Translations under genes and position numbers: made by a program
Part shown: positions 1 through 9,559 of the stretch, one piece after another
How the letters are laid out: the number at the start of each line of letters is the position of its first letter
Numbering within the stretch: the first letter of the stretch is position 1
Source: Symbiodinium sp. CCMP2592
Taxonomy: Eukaryota > Sar > Dinophyceae > Suessiales > Symbiodiniaceae
Direction of reading: 5' to 3'
DNA length: 64,000 nt
NCBI GenBank assembly: GCA_905221615.1
Contig: CAJNDT010004079.1
Span: forward strand, 62,001-126,000
Notes under the pieces: model-generated
What the model was told of the DNA's origin: nothing
What the model saw: only the letters and a program-made list of their open reading frames with translations
Database searches by the model: none

Positions 1-364
1 ATGAGCCCAAGAAATGATGCTGCGGACGACCCCGTTTCTGGGCCCACGAAACGAAAGCAATTCTGGCTTCGCCACAATGGGCCTCCCCAGTTGCAAATCC
101 GCTTGGTTGTGGCATTTAAGGTGAGCGTGCAGCTGCTTTGGACAAGACTTCTGGCTTTTCAATCTTGCGTCTGCATGATGCCCAAAACTGCGGGAACAAA
201 GGCAGGCAGGCGCACGCCCGAGATCCAGCTGGTTGGCCCCGAACATTTGCGATTTGAGACCCCAAAAATGGGGCCGTTTCGCGGCCCCGAAAACAGGGCT
301 GCGACATGCGCCCGGCCTCATTAAATATATAGTTTGAGCATGAGTTGGAGGCTTGGAACCCCGA

Positions 365-405
365 CCCCAAAAATGGGGCAGCCAAACGGCCCCATTTTGG
401 GGGGT
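365..405. repeat. Foldback in array unit 1
   Basis: An inverted repeat pairs a CCCCAAAAATGGGGC arm with a GGCCCCATTTTGGGG arm around a short AACG-containing loop. The same structure recurs at about 2022-2066 and 3743-3786, with small changes in the arms. Confidence 0.6.
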
Positions 406-763
406 CGCGAATTCTTCTACTTTGAGGCACGTCCGCCTGACTGCTACACAACAAGGCGACTGTGGCACACAGGCGCGCGTCCAGCTTGGAACAAAACAAG
501 CTTTCAGGGTTAAGGCTTCCAAGCCTTGCTTTCTTATGGAAGTACATTAAATCAACATGAAAGAAACGGGCACAGGGGGGGGGCCCGCTCAAGGCGATTT
601 TCACCAACAGTGCAAAGCCTCTCGAACCGTCATTTGTGGGGTTTCGAGACAGAAACTGTCGTGGGTTCGGAGCTTACAATCTTACCGTAGTCTCTGCACT
701 CTTCTGGTCTTGTAGTTCCTGCAGCTTGCAGCTGTTCCTGCTATCTTGTGCTTCATGTTGGTA

Positions 764-836
764 GATTTCTCGGCTCATCCTTGCGCAGGGGCCATGCTAA
801 TCTTCTTTATCTCGTTCCTCCACCTTCGGAAAGCAC
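764..836 (-). ncRNA. U6 snRNA-like sequence, copy 1 (degenerate)
   Basis: Read on the minus strand, this shows the conserved U6 core GATTAGCATGGCCCCTGCGC followed by AAGGATGA, preceded by GGAACGAGAT. U6 is the catalytic snRNA of the spliceosome. The ACAGAGA box reads ATAAAGA and the tract after AAGGATGA lacks the usual CACGC, so this copy is probably a pseudogene. Confidence 0.6.
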
Positions 837-1037
837 ACGGCAAACGAGAGTGCCTCAACTGCTGAAGCAGTGCGAGCTTCGCGAGAACATGCTTTGATTC
901 ATGCATGCTTTCACTGAAGTGTTGACACCGTTTGGGACATGACCTGGACTACAATGCTAAAGGCAGCTCCATGCACAAAAACCGTGCATGGGTCCCGCCT
1001 CGCCGTTCATTTAAACTTTTAAAACCTAAACGGGGTG

Positions 1038-1330
1038 TGGGACCCGGCCCTAGAAAAATGGGACCCGGGTGGACCCAGGTGGGACCCGGATGGGGCCCGG
1101 TGGGACCCGGTGGGACCCGGATTCGATCTGGCTAGCAAAGTATGGGACACGTGACAACCAGATGAAACTTCTTGTGTGGAAAACATGGGACCCGGTGACA
1201 CCCGGATAAGACCCGGCGAGCAAAAAGAAGGGATTCGGTGACGCAGAAGGTGGGACTTGGATGGGCCCGGTGGGACCCGGTTGGGACTCCTCGCAAAAAG
1301 CGGGACCTTGTGACCGCTCAGATGATGTGG
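1038..1330. repeat. GGGACCCGG minisatellite, unit 1
   Basis: Short imperfect repeats of GTGGGACCCGG and GATGGGACCCGG are densest at 1040-1130 and looser to about 1310. Counterparts lie at about 2774-3040 and 4494-4765. Pro-Gly-rich ORFs here on both strands are by-products of the repeat. Confidence 0.75.
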
Positions 1331-1445
1331 CATCAAAACCACACGTTGATGTGGCTTGAGAACCACACGTTAAGTGGCCTTGATGTGGCTTCAAAACCAC
1401 ACGTTTGTGGCTTATGTGGCTTCAAAGCCACACGTTTGTGGCCCG
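1330..1445. repeat. CCACACGTT hairpin cluster, unit 1
   Basis: A repeated motif alternates GATGTGGCTT with CCACACGTT. At 1415-1432 it forms a perfect 8-bp stem with a 2-base loop. Equivalent clusters lie near 3050-3175 and 4785-4865, the last one shortened. Confidence 0.65.
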
Positions 1446-2487
1446 GATGTATTAACGGGGTCACCAGAAGCCTCGGACCTGAACGAGCACGTGGGCTGCC
1501 TTTCTTCTTTCTTTACTACAGAGAATTCTAAGCCGGAGCTGGCTCCAAGTCCACTTGCTGGAGTTAGAAAAGGCTTCAACAAGCTTCGATGATCTTGCAA
1601 GCTATTGGCTATTGATGACTCCATAGAGCCATAGATCTTGGCAATCCTAGACAGGAGCTTCGATGATCGTGTCGCAGCGATGCATCCTAATAAACGTCAA
1701 AGATCTCGATTGGCTCAAAAAGATCCTCGAGATACCTCGATGACATTGCAAACTGACACTGATCTCCAGTGGATATAGAAGCAGGATGAGCCCAAGAAAT
1801 GATGCTGCGGACGACTCCGTTTCTGGGCCCAAGAAACCAAAGCAATTCTGGCTTCGCCACAATGGGCCTCCCCAGTTGCAAATCCGTTGTGGCATTTATA
1901 AGGTGAGCGTGCAGCTGCTTTGGACAACTTCTGGCTTTTCAATCTTGCGTCTGCATGAGTGACATGCGCCCGGCCTCATTAAAAGTATAGTTTGAGCATG
2001 AGTTGGAGGCTTGGAACCCCGACCCCCAAAATGGGGCCGCCAAACGGCCCCATTTTGGGGGGTCGCCGAATCCTTTGAGGCACGTCCGTCTGACTGCTAC
2101 ACAACAAGGCGACTGTGGCACACAGGCGCGCGTCCAGCTTGGAAAAAAACAAGCTTTCAGGATTAAGGCTTCCAAGCCTTGCTTTCTTATGGAAGTACAT
2201 ATTAAATCAACATGAAAGAAACGGACACAGGGAGGCCCGCTCAAGCGAAGCCAGAATTGCTGGACTTTTCCAGCCCTACATTTGGAGTCGCGAAGCTTGC
2301 GATTTTCACCAACAGTGCAAAGCCTCTCGAACCGTCATTTGTGGGGTTTCGAGACAGAAACTGAAGCCTTCCAAAGCCTCCCTCGTGGGTTCGGAGCTTA
2401 CAATCTTACCTTAGTCTCTGCAGTCTTCTGGTCTTGTAGTTCCTGCAGCTTGCAGCTGTCCCTGCTATCTTGTGCTTCACGTTGGTA

Positions 2488-2569
2488 GATTTCTCGGCAT
2501 GCGCGTGTCATCCTTGCGCAGGGGCCATGCTAATCTTCTCTATCTCGTTCCTCCACCTTCGGAAAGCAC
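2488..2569 (-). ncRNA. U6 snRNA-like gene, copy 2 (best preserved)
   Basis: On the minus strand the sequence begins GTGCTTTCCGAAGG, runs through GGAACGAGATAGAGAAG, then has the U6 catalytic core GATTAGCATGGCCCCTGCGC and AAGGATGACACGC. The order and spacing match known U6 RNAs: 5' stem-loop, ACAGAGA region, AGC triad, internal stem-loop. The ACAGAGA box reads ATAGAGA and I see no T-run terminator just downstream, so function is uncertain. Dinoflagellates are known to keep U6 in tandem arrays with other small RNA genes; I found no 5S rRNA or spliced-leader RNA in this unit. Confidence 0.75.
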
Positions 2570-4221
2570 ACGGCAAACGAGAGTGCCTCAACTGCTGAAG
2601 CAGTGCGAGCTTCGCGAGAGCATGCTTTGATTCATGCATGCTTTCACTGAAGACGTGTTGACACCGTTTGGGACATGACCTGGACTACAATGCTAAAGGC
2701 AGCTCCATGCACAAAAACCGTGCATGGGTCCCGCCTCGCCGTTCATTTAAACTTTTAAAACCTAAACGGGGTGTGGGACCCGGCCCTAGAACAATGGGAC
2801 CCGGGTGGACCCAGGTGGGACCCGGATGGGACCCGGTGGGACCCGGTGGGACCCGGATTCGATCTGGCTAGCAAAGTATGGGACATGTGACAACCAGATG
2901 AAACTTCTTGTGTGGGAAACATGGGACCCGGTGACACCCGGATAAGACCCGGCGAGCAAAAAAACGGGATTCGGTGACGCAGAAGGTGGGACTTGGATGG
3001 GCCCGGCGGGACCCTGTTGGGACTCCTCGCAAAAAGCGGGACCTTGATGTGGCCTCAAAACCACACGTTGATGTGGCTTGAGAACCACACGTTAAGTGGC
3101 CTTGATGTGGCTTCAAATCCACACGTTTGTGGCTTATGTGGCTTCAAAGCCACACGTTTGTGGCCCGGATGTATTAAAGGGGTCACCAGAAGCCTCGGAC
3201 CTGAACGAACACGTGGGCTGCCTTTCTTCTTTCTTTACTACAGAGAATTCTAAGCCGGAGCTGGCTCCAAGTCCACTTGCTGGAGTTAGAAAAGGCTTCA
3301 ACAAGATTCGATGATCTTGCAAGCTATTGGCTATTGCTGACTCCATAGAGCCATAGATCTTGGCAATCCTAGACAGGAGCTTCGATGATCGTGTCGCAGC
3401 GATGCATCCTAATAAACGCCAAAGATCTCGATTGGCTTAAAAAGATCCTCGAGATACCTCGATGACATTGCAAACTGACACTGATCTCCAGTGGATATAG
3501 AAGCAGGATGAGCCCAAGAAATGATGCTGCGGACGACTCCGTTTCTGGGCCCAAGAAACCAAAGCAATTCTGGCTTCGCCACAATGGGCCTCCCCAGTTG
3601 CAAATCCGTTGTGGCATTTATAAGGTGAGCGTGCAGCTGCTTTGGACAACTTCTGGCTTTTCAATCTTGCGTCTGCATGAGTGACATGCGCCCGGCCTCA
3701 TTAAAAGTATAGTTTGAGCATGAGTTGGAGGCTTGGAACCCCGACCCCAAAAATGGGGCCGCCAAACGGCCCCATTTTGGGGGGTCGCGAATTCTTCTAC
3801 TTTGAGGCACGTCCGTCTGACTGCTACACAACAAGGCGACTGTGGCACACAGGCGCGCGTCCAGCTTGGAAAAAAACAAGCTTTCAGGATTAAGGCTTCC
3901 AAGCCTTGCTTTCTTATGGAAGTACATTAAATCAACATGAAAGAAACGGGCACAGGGGAGGCCCGCTCAAGCGAAGCCAGAATTGCTGGACTTTTCCAGC
4001 CCTACATTTGGAGTCGCGAAGCTTGCGATTTTCACCAACAGTGCAAAGCCTCTCGAACCGTCATTTGTGGGGTTTCGAGACAGAAACTGAAGCCTTCCAA
4101 AGCCTCCCCTGTGGGTTCGGAGCTTACAATCTTACCGTAGTGCCGTAGTCTCTGCACTCTTCTGGTCTTGTAGTTCCTGCGGCTTGCAGCTGTCCCTGCT
4201 ATCTTGTACTTCACGTTGGTA

Positions 4222-4288
4222 GATTTCTCGGCTTGCGCGTGTCATCCTTCCCCAGGGTCTATCTCGTTCCTCCACCTTCGGAAAGCAC
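4222..4288 (-). pseudogene. U6 snRNA-like sequence, copy 3 (internal deletion)
   Basis: The flanks match copy 2: GTGCTTTC at the 5' end and GACACGCGCAAGCCGAG at the 3' end. The catalytic core with the AGC triad and internal stem-loop is deleted, leaving only a short join. This copy cannot give a working U6. Confidence 0.7.
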
Positions 4289-5239
4289 ACGGCAAACGAG
4301 AGTGCCTCAACTGCTGAAGCAGTGCGAGCTTCGCGAGAACATGCTTTGATTCATGCATGCTTTCACTGAAGAAGTGTTGACACCGTTTGGGACATGACCT
4401 GGACGACAATGCTAAAGGCAGCTCCCTGCACAAAAACCGTGCATGGGTCCCGCCTCGCCGTTCATTTAAACTTTTAAAACCTAAACGGGGTGTGGGACCC
4501 GGCCCTGGAAAAATGACCCGGGTGGACCCAGGTGGGACCCGGATGGGACCCGGTGGGACCCGGTGGGACCCGGATTCGATCTGGCTAGCAAAGTATGGGA
4601 CACGTGACAACCAGATGAAACTTCTTGTGTGGAAAAAAACATGGGACCCGGTGACACCCGTATAAGACCCGGCGAGCAAAAAGACGGGATTCGGTGACGC
4701 AGAAGGTGGGACTTGGATGGGCCCGGTGGGACCCGGTTGGGGACTCCTCGCAAAAAGCGGGACCTTGTGACCGCTCAGATGATGTGGCCTCAAAACCACA
4801 CGTCGATGTGGCTTGAGAACCACACGTTAAGTGGCCTGGGTGTGGCTTCAAAAGCACACGTTTGCTTTTCTTCTTTCTTTACTACAGAGAATTCTAAGCC
4901 GGAGCTGGCTCCAAGTCCACTTGCTGGAGCTAGAAAAAGGCTTCAACAAGCTTCGATGATCTTGCAAGCCATTGGCTATTGCTGACTCCATAGAGCCATA
5001 CACTGGGCAATCCTAGACAGGAGCTTCGATCGTGTCGCAGCGCTACATCCTAATAAATGTCAAAGATCTCGATTGGCTTTAAAAAGATCCTCGAGATACC
5101 TCGATGACATTGCAAACTGACACTGATCTCCAGTGGATATAGAAGCAGGATGAGCCAAGAAATGATGCTGCGGACGACTCCGTTTCTGGGCCCAAGAAAA
5201 CAAAGCAATTCTGGCTTCGCCACAATGGGCCTCCCCAGT

Positions 5240-5588
5240 AACACTACCTGCAGTATGACAGTATAGAGCCTGTTTTCAAATCCATGAGGGCATGAGCTTT
5301 GGAACGGAGTGTTGTTTTCTCCAAATAATGTGGTGCACTTGAAAACATGAGCATGTTTTGCCACGACGTGAGTTTTTCGCCTTAAAGAGTTTTGTCAGCG
5401 AGAAGAGTGTGATGTGCAAGCACATTACTCGAGTTTGAAGCTGCGGTCCGCGTTTTATCTGCATCAAGAATGCAGAGCTCAAAGAGCTGTGAAGCAGCGA
5501 AGTGTGAAGCCGCAAAGCAGTGCAAGGACAGAGTCACGACACCTCTCTTGCTGTGAGTGCGAAAGTGCTGTGCAGGCTGTGCGCTGTG
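5240..5588. other. Unassigned spacer
   Basis: Single-copy sequence lies between the truncated fourth array unit and the integrase gene. I see no convincing coding signal, repeat or RNA gene here. Confidence 0.5.
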
Positions 5589-6152
5589 CTAGTGTTTGTA
5601 AGTTCTAGCTGTTTCGCGTTGGCAGGTGTTCTCGACTTCTTGCACATCGCTTTGAGGCTCGACGCTAAGTTTGCAATCAGGGTGGAATCTGGGACGGGCA
5701 GTCTGCGGTTTTGCGCAGCTTGTCTTTCCACGCTGCTCTCTCGATTGCATGGGAATCTGCGTCTTTGATCCTCGGAGTCCACCTTTCAACCCACCCGAAC
5801 TAAATCTATTTGCGTTCATCTTGACGTTGCGCTTCATCCTGGTCAAGGCCCTGTCTGCGGTTTCAAGGTCGTCATACACTTTGTCTGGAGCGAAGTGGGG
5901 GTTTTCGTTGTACGCTGGGATATCGGGTAGCAGGAGATGCCATTGATTCCTTCTGCCCACTCCTTCCGAAAGCCTGTGGATGAGTGCTTCTTTGAAGGTC
6001 CTGATGGCTCGTTCGGCCACCGTGGCGTGGCCCCCAGTCACCACTTTGTCGATGTCGAAGTAGTCCAGCTTCTGCTTGAATTCACGCTTAAACTCGCTGC
6101 CATCGTCGCTGTAAACCGTTAGCGGTATGCCGAGATCCTTGACAACTCGATC
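5589..6152 (-). pseudogene. DDE integrase, C-terminal part (interrupted gene)
   Basis: Translated on the minus strand this gives the second half of a retroviral-type integrase core. A SDDGSEF segment carries the second catalytic Asp, and VAERAIRTFKEAL carries the catalytic Glu. A YNENPHFAPD segment looks like a shortened form of the usual YN..PH region. The first part of the domain lies at 16144-16534, beyond an inserted Copia element. The layout (an N-terminal YTKPRTGFG-type helix region before the core) resembles Polinton/Maverick-like integrases more than Copia or Gypsy, but the family call is tentative. The reading frame extends about 100 residues past the core. Confidence 0.75.
6148..6152. 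repeat. Target-site duplication, left copy (CGATC)
   Basis: CGATC directly precedes the left LTR and recurs at 16144-16148 directly after the right LTR. Five bases is the usual duplication length for Copia-type integration. Confidence 0.85.
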
Positions 6153-6325
6153 TAACAGAATGTTCAATTTTCCCTCAAGCCCAATTTACCGCCAGTTTCA
6201 CTGCGTATCTCCGTAGGTCAAACGTAGGCTCAAGACAGCCTGACAGCAGAGCGAGTAGTGAGAAAAGAATCCGAAGCTCGCGCCGTGTTGTAACAAGGAT
6301 ACTGGTTTAAGGGTTTAAACTTTCA
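6153..6325 (+). repeat. 5' LTR of the Copia-type element
   Basis: The left repeat runs from TAACAGAATG to ACTTTCA, and its ends are fixed by the CGATC duplication. It does not start with the usual TG, although a TG lies eight bases in. It matches the right LTR at 172 of 173 positions. Confidence 0.9.
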
Positions 6326-6339
6326 TGGTAGCGGAGCTG
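6326..6339 (+). promoter_or_regulatory. Primer-binding site (initiator-Met tRNA type)
   Basis: TGGTAGCGGAGCTG begins at the base after the LTR. Complementarity to a CCA-ended tRNA 3' end, and similarity to the TGGTAGCAGAGG / TGGTATCAGAGC sites of other Copia elements, suggest priming by initiator methionine tRNA. The same 13 bases recur in antisense at 18295-18307. Confidence 0.75.
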
Positions 6340-6562
6340 TTGGCAAAGGCCAGCAGCTGATCAAGCAAAGATCCAGGGAAGCCAGCCACGAGCTGGAAAA
6401 GGTGAAAAGTGTGGAACAGGAAGTTACGGTTTACCAAGAGCATCCTGTCGGAGAACAGCGAGGAGTTACGGCTAAGCCAAGAGCACCTTGCAAAGTCGGA
6501 GAAAAGCGTGGAAGTGAAGACCTTGGGCCAGATATATAAGGACCTGCCAAAGTGTTGGAAAG

Positions 6563-7450
6563 ATGCAAGAGCAACAACAAGCTCAACAGCCACAGCACCA
6601 GCCGAACCCCCAGCAGGTGAGGTTGGAACAGCTGATGACTACACTAGGCCAAGCTACAGAAGCTATGGCAAGAGTTGCGCAAGGAACAGCAATGCAGCAA
6701 GCGCAATTGACAACAGCAATGGATGCACTGGCGAAAGCCCAAGCATCACCGAAGGCAGCCCCTACGGGAGGCCAGCCAGCCTCAGTAAGTTTTGATACTG
6801 GAGGTAAGATCCTCAAGCCACCGGAATCATTTAATCCAGCTACGATTGAAGAAGAAGTGTCACAATGGAGTGACTGGTCATTTACGTTCAAGAACTTCTT
6901 AGCGTTCATGGACCAAGAATTCCTGAAGGACCTGAAGTCGGCAGAAGAACGAAAGGCTGTGATAGGAATGGAGGTGACAAATGCATTCTTCAACAATGAT
7001 CAAGGAAGAGTGAACAGAGGAACGAAGCTTTACTCAGTGTTAAGCAGTTACTTGAGAAACAGACCTCTGAAAGTGCTGAGAAGCGTGAGCGGGATGAATG
7101 GATTTGAAGTGTGGAGAAAGTTGACGGCTGAATTAGAGCCGACATCTCGTTCAAGGAGTCTAGCAATGGCTCAGGCATTGGTTGGATTCCCAGCCATGAG
7201 CAAAGGAGCATCGTTGATGGACTACGTCCTGACATACGAAAAGCTCACAGCAGAGTACGAAAAGCTCTCAGGCCAGAAGTATGATGAAAACTTGAAGATC
7301 GGTACACTGCTGAAAGGAATACCGCAGCACCTCAAGCAGCACGTGATGGTTGATATCACTGATAAGACCACGTACGAAAAGTTAAGAGCAAAGCTGCTAC
7401 AATATGAAAGAAGCAATCAGACATGGTCGGCTGAAAACATCTTAGGATAG
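6563..7450 (+). CDS. gag: Gag capsid-like protein of the Copia-type element
   Basis: This 295-residue ORF starts at ATG 6563. It has a Gln-rich N-terminus, then a helical capsid-like region of the Copia gag (UBN2-type) class with a WSDWSFTFKNFL segment and a conserved FEVWRKLTAELEP stretch. It would form the particle that packages the element RNA. It ends at a single TAG (7448-7450), and the same frame continues into the NC/protease ORF. Expression of downstream parts therefore probably uses stop-codon readthrough, as in some retroviruses, or else the stop is a defect of this copy. Confidence 0.85.
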   Translation: MQEQQQAQQPQHQPNPQQVRLEQLMTTLGQATEAMARVAQGTAMQQAQLTTAMDALAKAQASPKAAPTGGQPASVSFDTGGKILKPPESFNPATIEEEVSQWSDWSFTFKNFLAFMDQEFLKDLKSAEERKAVIGMEVTNAFFNNDQGRVNRGTKLYSVLSSYLRNRPLKVLRSVSGMNGFEVWRKLTAELEPTSRSRSLAMAQALVGFPAMSKGASLMDYVLTYEKLTAEYEKLSGQKYDENLKIGTLLKGIPQHLKQHVMVDITDKTTYEKLRAKLLQYERSNQTWSAENILG

Positions 7451-9559
7451 TTGAGTGTTCCAGACCCAACGTCACACTCAAGCAACAAGACTTACCAAGG
7501 ACCAATTCCGATGGAACTCGATAGATTGCATATGAGGAAAGGTAAAGGAGATGGAAAAGGAAAAGGTGACAAAGGAGGAAAAGGAAGCCCTTATGGAAAA
7601 GGAAAGGACAAAGGAAAGGGCAGAGGATACGGAAAAGGAAAAGGTGGTAGAGGAAGATCAAAAGGAAAAGGAAGAGGTTTTGGAAAAGGAAAAGGATACG
7701 GAAAGAAAGGAGGAAAAAGCATCAGGCAGGCCGAAGGGAAAGGCTACGAGAGTGACAAAGGAAAAGGAAAAGGTGGACAAAACGGACCTGTATGTTTCAA
7801 CTGTGGTAAGACCGGACATTACTCTTCGGAGTGTTGGTCACCACCGAAAGGAAAAGGAAAGGGAAAAGGAAAAGTTCGCAACGTCCAAGCGACAGGCGAG
7901 GAAGAATGGTATGAAGAGCAACCAAGTTCTTCTACACAGGCACAAGCAAAGCCACCAGAAGGAGCAAAAGGAAACGAGCAAGTGCGTAGGTTGGTAACAA
8001 CACCTATGCCAGTGATTGAAGAAGTGTTCTGCGATGAAGAAGAGTACGTCGATCTTGTAGGAATGTTCGAAGAAATGGTGATGGACTATGCTGCAAGAGC
8101 AGTGAAGGCCAACACAGTTATCTTCATGTCAAGCATGGTCGATGAAAGCGACGAAGAAGATTATGAGAAGGATGAACTTCACAAGTGGTATGAAGAGGAC
8201 AAGCAGAATGCCAAGCATGCAAGAGAAAGAGAAAGACTCTTCGATTCGAGTTCTGAGTACTTGAGAAGCGTACAAGATGAAGAGCAAGGAGTGCATCAAG
8301 TTAGAGCAGTTAGCTCAAGCTATCAAGAACTCGTTGAAGTAGTTTTAGACAGTGGAGCGGATTGTCACGTACTTCCGCTATGCTACTACAGTGAAGACTT
8401 AGGAACAGTTGAGTTCCCAGCTTTGAGAATGGTTATTCAAGATGCTCAAGGCAACCGGATAAGAACTACTGAAACAAGAGCGAATATCACATTCGAACTT
8501 CAAAGGACAGATGGAAGAGTGATAAAGGTAAGAGATTCAGCTGTGTTCGGAGATGTAACACAACCATTATTTGCAGTAGGCAAGTTGTGGAAAGTTGGAT
8601 GGGGACTTGATCCTCTAGACCAGTTCAATGCTTACCTGAAGAAAGGTTCAGCAAAAGTGCCAGTGAGGTTTGCAAGAAACTCAACAGTGACTGACCTCAA
8701 GATCTACAGAGCACAAGTGAAGGTTGAAAGTGATGAACCACAAGTAAGAAAGCTGACGTTGATCAAGCAGATGGAAGATGATTTCGAGAAGATGAAGTAT
8801 CATCAAGGATGGTTTTTCATGTCAGATGGGAAGCCAGCAAGGATCGATTATGACAAGTATGTGACCTATGACCCCACATATGATGATGTGAAAGCGTTCA
8901 AGTTCAGAACTACTTTGGTATCGAGGTACGATGGTGACAACATCGTATGGAGCGAACTGGAGTTTGTGGAGTGCGCTGAAAAGTGGGAAGACCGAGAAGA
9001 GATTGCGATAGACGCAGTTGAAGAGAACTCGGTGATCATCACGATCTTGGAGAGAAAGTCTCTGGGACTTGAAGAGTATGGTGATTATGAAAGAACAGCT
9101 TCAAAGAAGAAAAAGAAAGAGCAAGAGAAAGAAGTGGAAGCAGCAGACGTGGAAATGGTGGGTCGCAAGGAGACAAGCGACACAAAGAAGACTATAGAAG
9201 AAGTGGAAAAGGAAGCAGCTGAAGCAATGGAGAACCTGTTTCCTAGTGAACCACCTGCAGAAGAAGATATGAAAGAATGGAAGAAAATTGAAGAGCAACT
9301 GCCAAGACTAGGAGAAAAGATGGAAGAAGCGATGATTGTGGCAGGAGTTGAACTCAGCCCAGAAAGTTCACTCAAGGAGATGAGAACAGCATGTGAATTC
9401 CTGAAGATAGGAAAGACTGGAAGCAAGACTCAGATATGGCAAAGGTTGAAGCAAGCCATTTCGGCAAACAAGATGAAGGAGTTGGTTGAAATCTCCAAAG
9501 GACTAGAACTAGAGTTCACAAGAACCAAAAGGAGAAAAGAGACCAGAGATGCCAACTGA
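7451..9559 (+). CDS. Nucleocapsid-protease ORF of the Copia-type element
   Basis: This reading frame is in phase with gag across the TAG and runs 702 codons. Residues of about 25-105 are a Gly-Lys repeat (GKGKGKG type) likely to bind RNA. A CCHC zinc knuckle follows with C115, C118, H123 and C128. An aspartic protease has the active-site DSGAD at residue 300. The last part is acidic and helical with a SAP-like KTGSKTQIWQRLK stretch. The frame opens on TTG, so it is not expected to be translated alone. It ends at TGA (9557-9559), overlapping the pol start. Confidence 0.85.
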   Translation: MSVPDPTSHSSNKTYQGPIPMELDRLHMRKGKGDGKGKGDKGGKGSPYGKGKDKGKGRGYGKGKGGRGRSKGKGRGFGKGKGYGKKGGKSIRQAEGKGYESDKGKGKGGQNGPVCFNCGKTGHYSSECWSPPKGKGKGKGKVRNVQATGEEEWYEEQPSSSTQAQAKPPEGAKGNEQVRRLVTTPMPVIEEVFCDEEEYVDLVGMFEEMVMDYAARAVKANTVIFMSSMVDESDEEDYEKDELHKWYEEDKQNAKHARERERLFDSSSEYLRSVQDEEQGVHQVRAVSSSYQELVEVVLDSGADCHVLPLCYYSEDLGTVEFPALRMVIQDAQGNRIRTTETRANITFELQRTDGRVIKVRDSAVFGDVTQPLFAVGKLWKVGWGLDPLDQFNAYLKKGSAKVPVRFARNSTVTDLKIYRAQVKVESDEPQVRKLTLIKQMEDDFEKMKYHQGWFFMSDGKPARIDYDKYVTYDPTYDDVKAFKFRTTLVSRYDGDNIVWSELEFVECAEKWEDREEIAIDAVEENSVIITILERKSLGLEEYGDYERTASKKKKKEQEKEVEAADVEMVGRKETSDTKKTIEEVEKEAAEAMENLFPSEPPAEEDMKEWKKIEEQLPRLGEKMEEAMIVAGVELSPESSLKEMRTACEFLKIGKTGSKTQIWQRLKQAISANKMKELVEISKGLELEFTRTKRRKETRDAN

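Larger units (their letters stand above)
1..5239. repeat. Tandem array of a ~1.7-kb non-coding unit
   Basis: Three head-to-tail copies start with the same ATGAGCCCAAGAAATG string at 1, 1786 and 3508, and a fourth stub starts at 5150 and stops matching at 5239. The copies are 1785, 1722 and 1642 bp and differ by small indels and substitutions. Each holds a foldback, a minus-strand U6-like sequence, a GGGACCCGG minisatellite and CCACACGTT hairpins. The short ORFs in all frames shift or break between copies, so I read the unit as non-coding apart from the snRNA. The array probably continues left of the window. Confidence 0.9.

Noticed and set aside
932..1400. Pro/Gly-rich ORFs on both strands of the first array (e.g. 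GPGGTR repeats)
   Set aside because: They are read from the GGGACCCGG minisatellite, occur in several frames at once and change length between copies.
1690..1720. Possible dinoflagellate spliced-leader relic (TTGGCTCAA)
   Set aside because: Only nine bases match the leader and the preceding CCGTAGCCATT part is absent.
7551..7997. Glu/Lys-rich 148-residue ORF overlapping the nucleocapsid
   Set aside because: Shadow frame of the GKGKG repeat; it has no zinc-knuckle or other motif.
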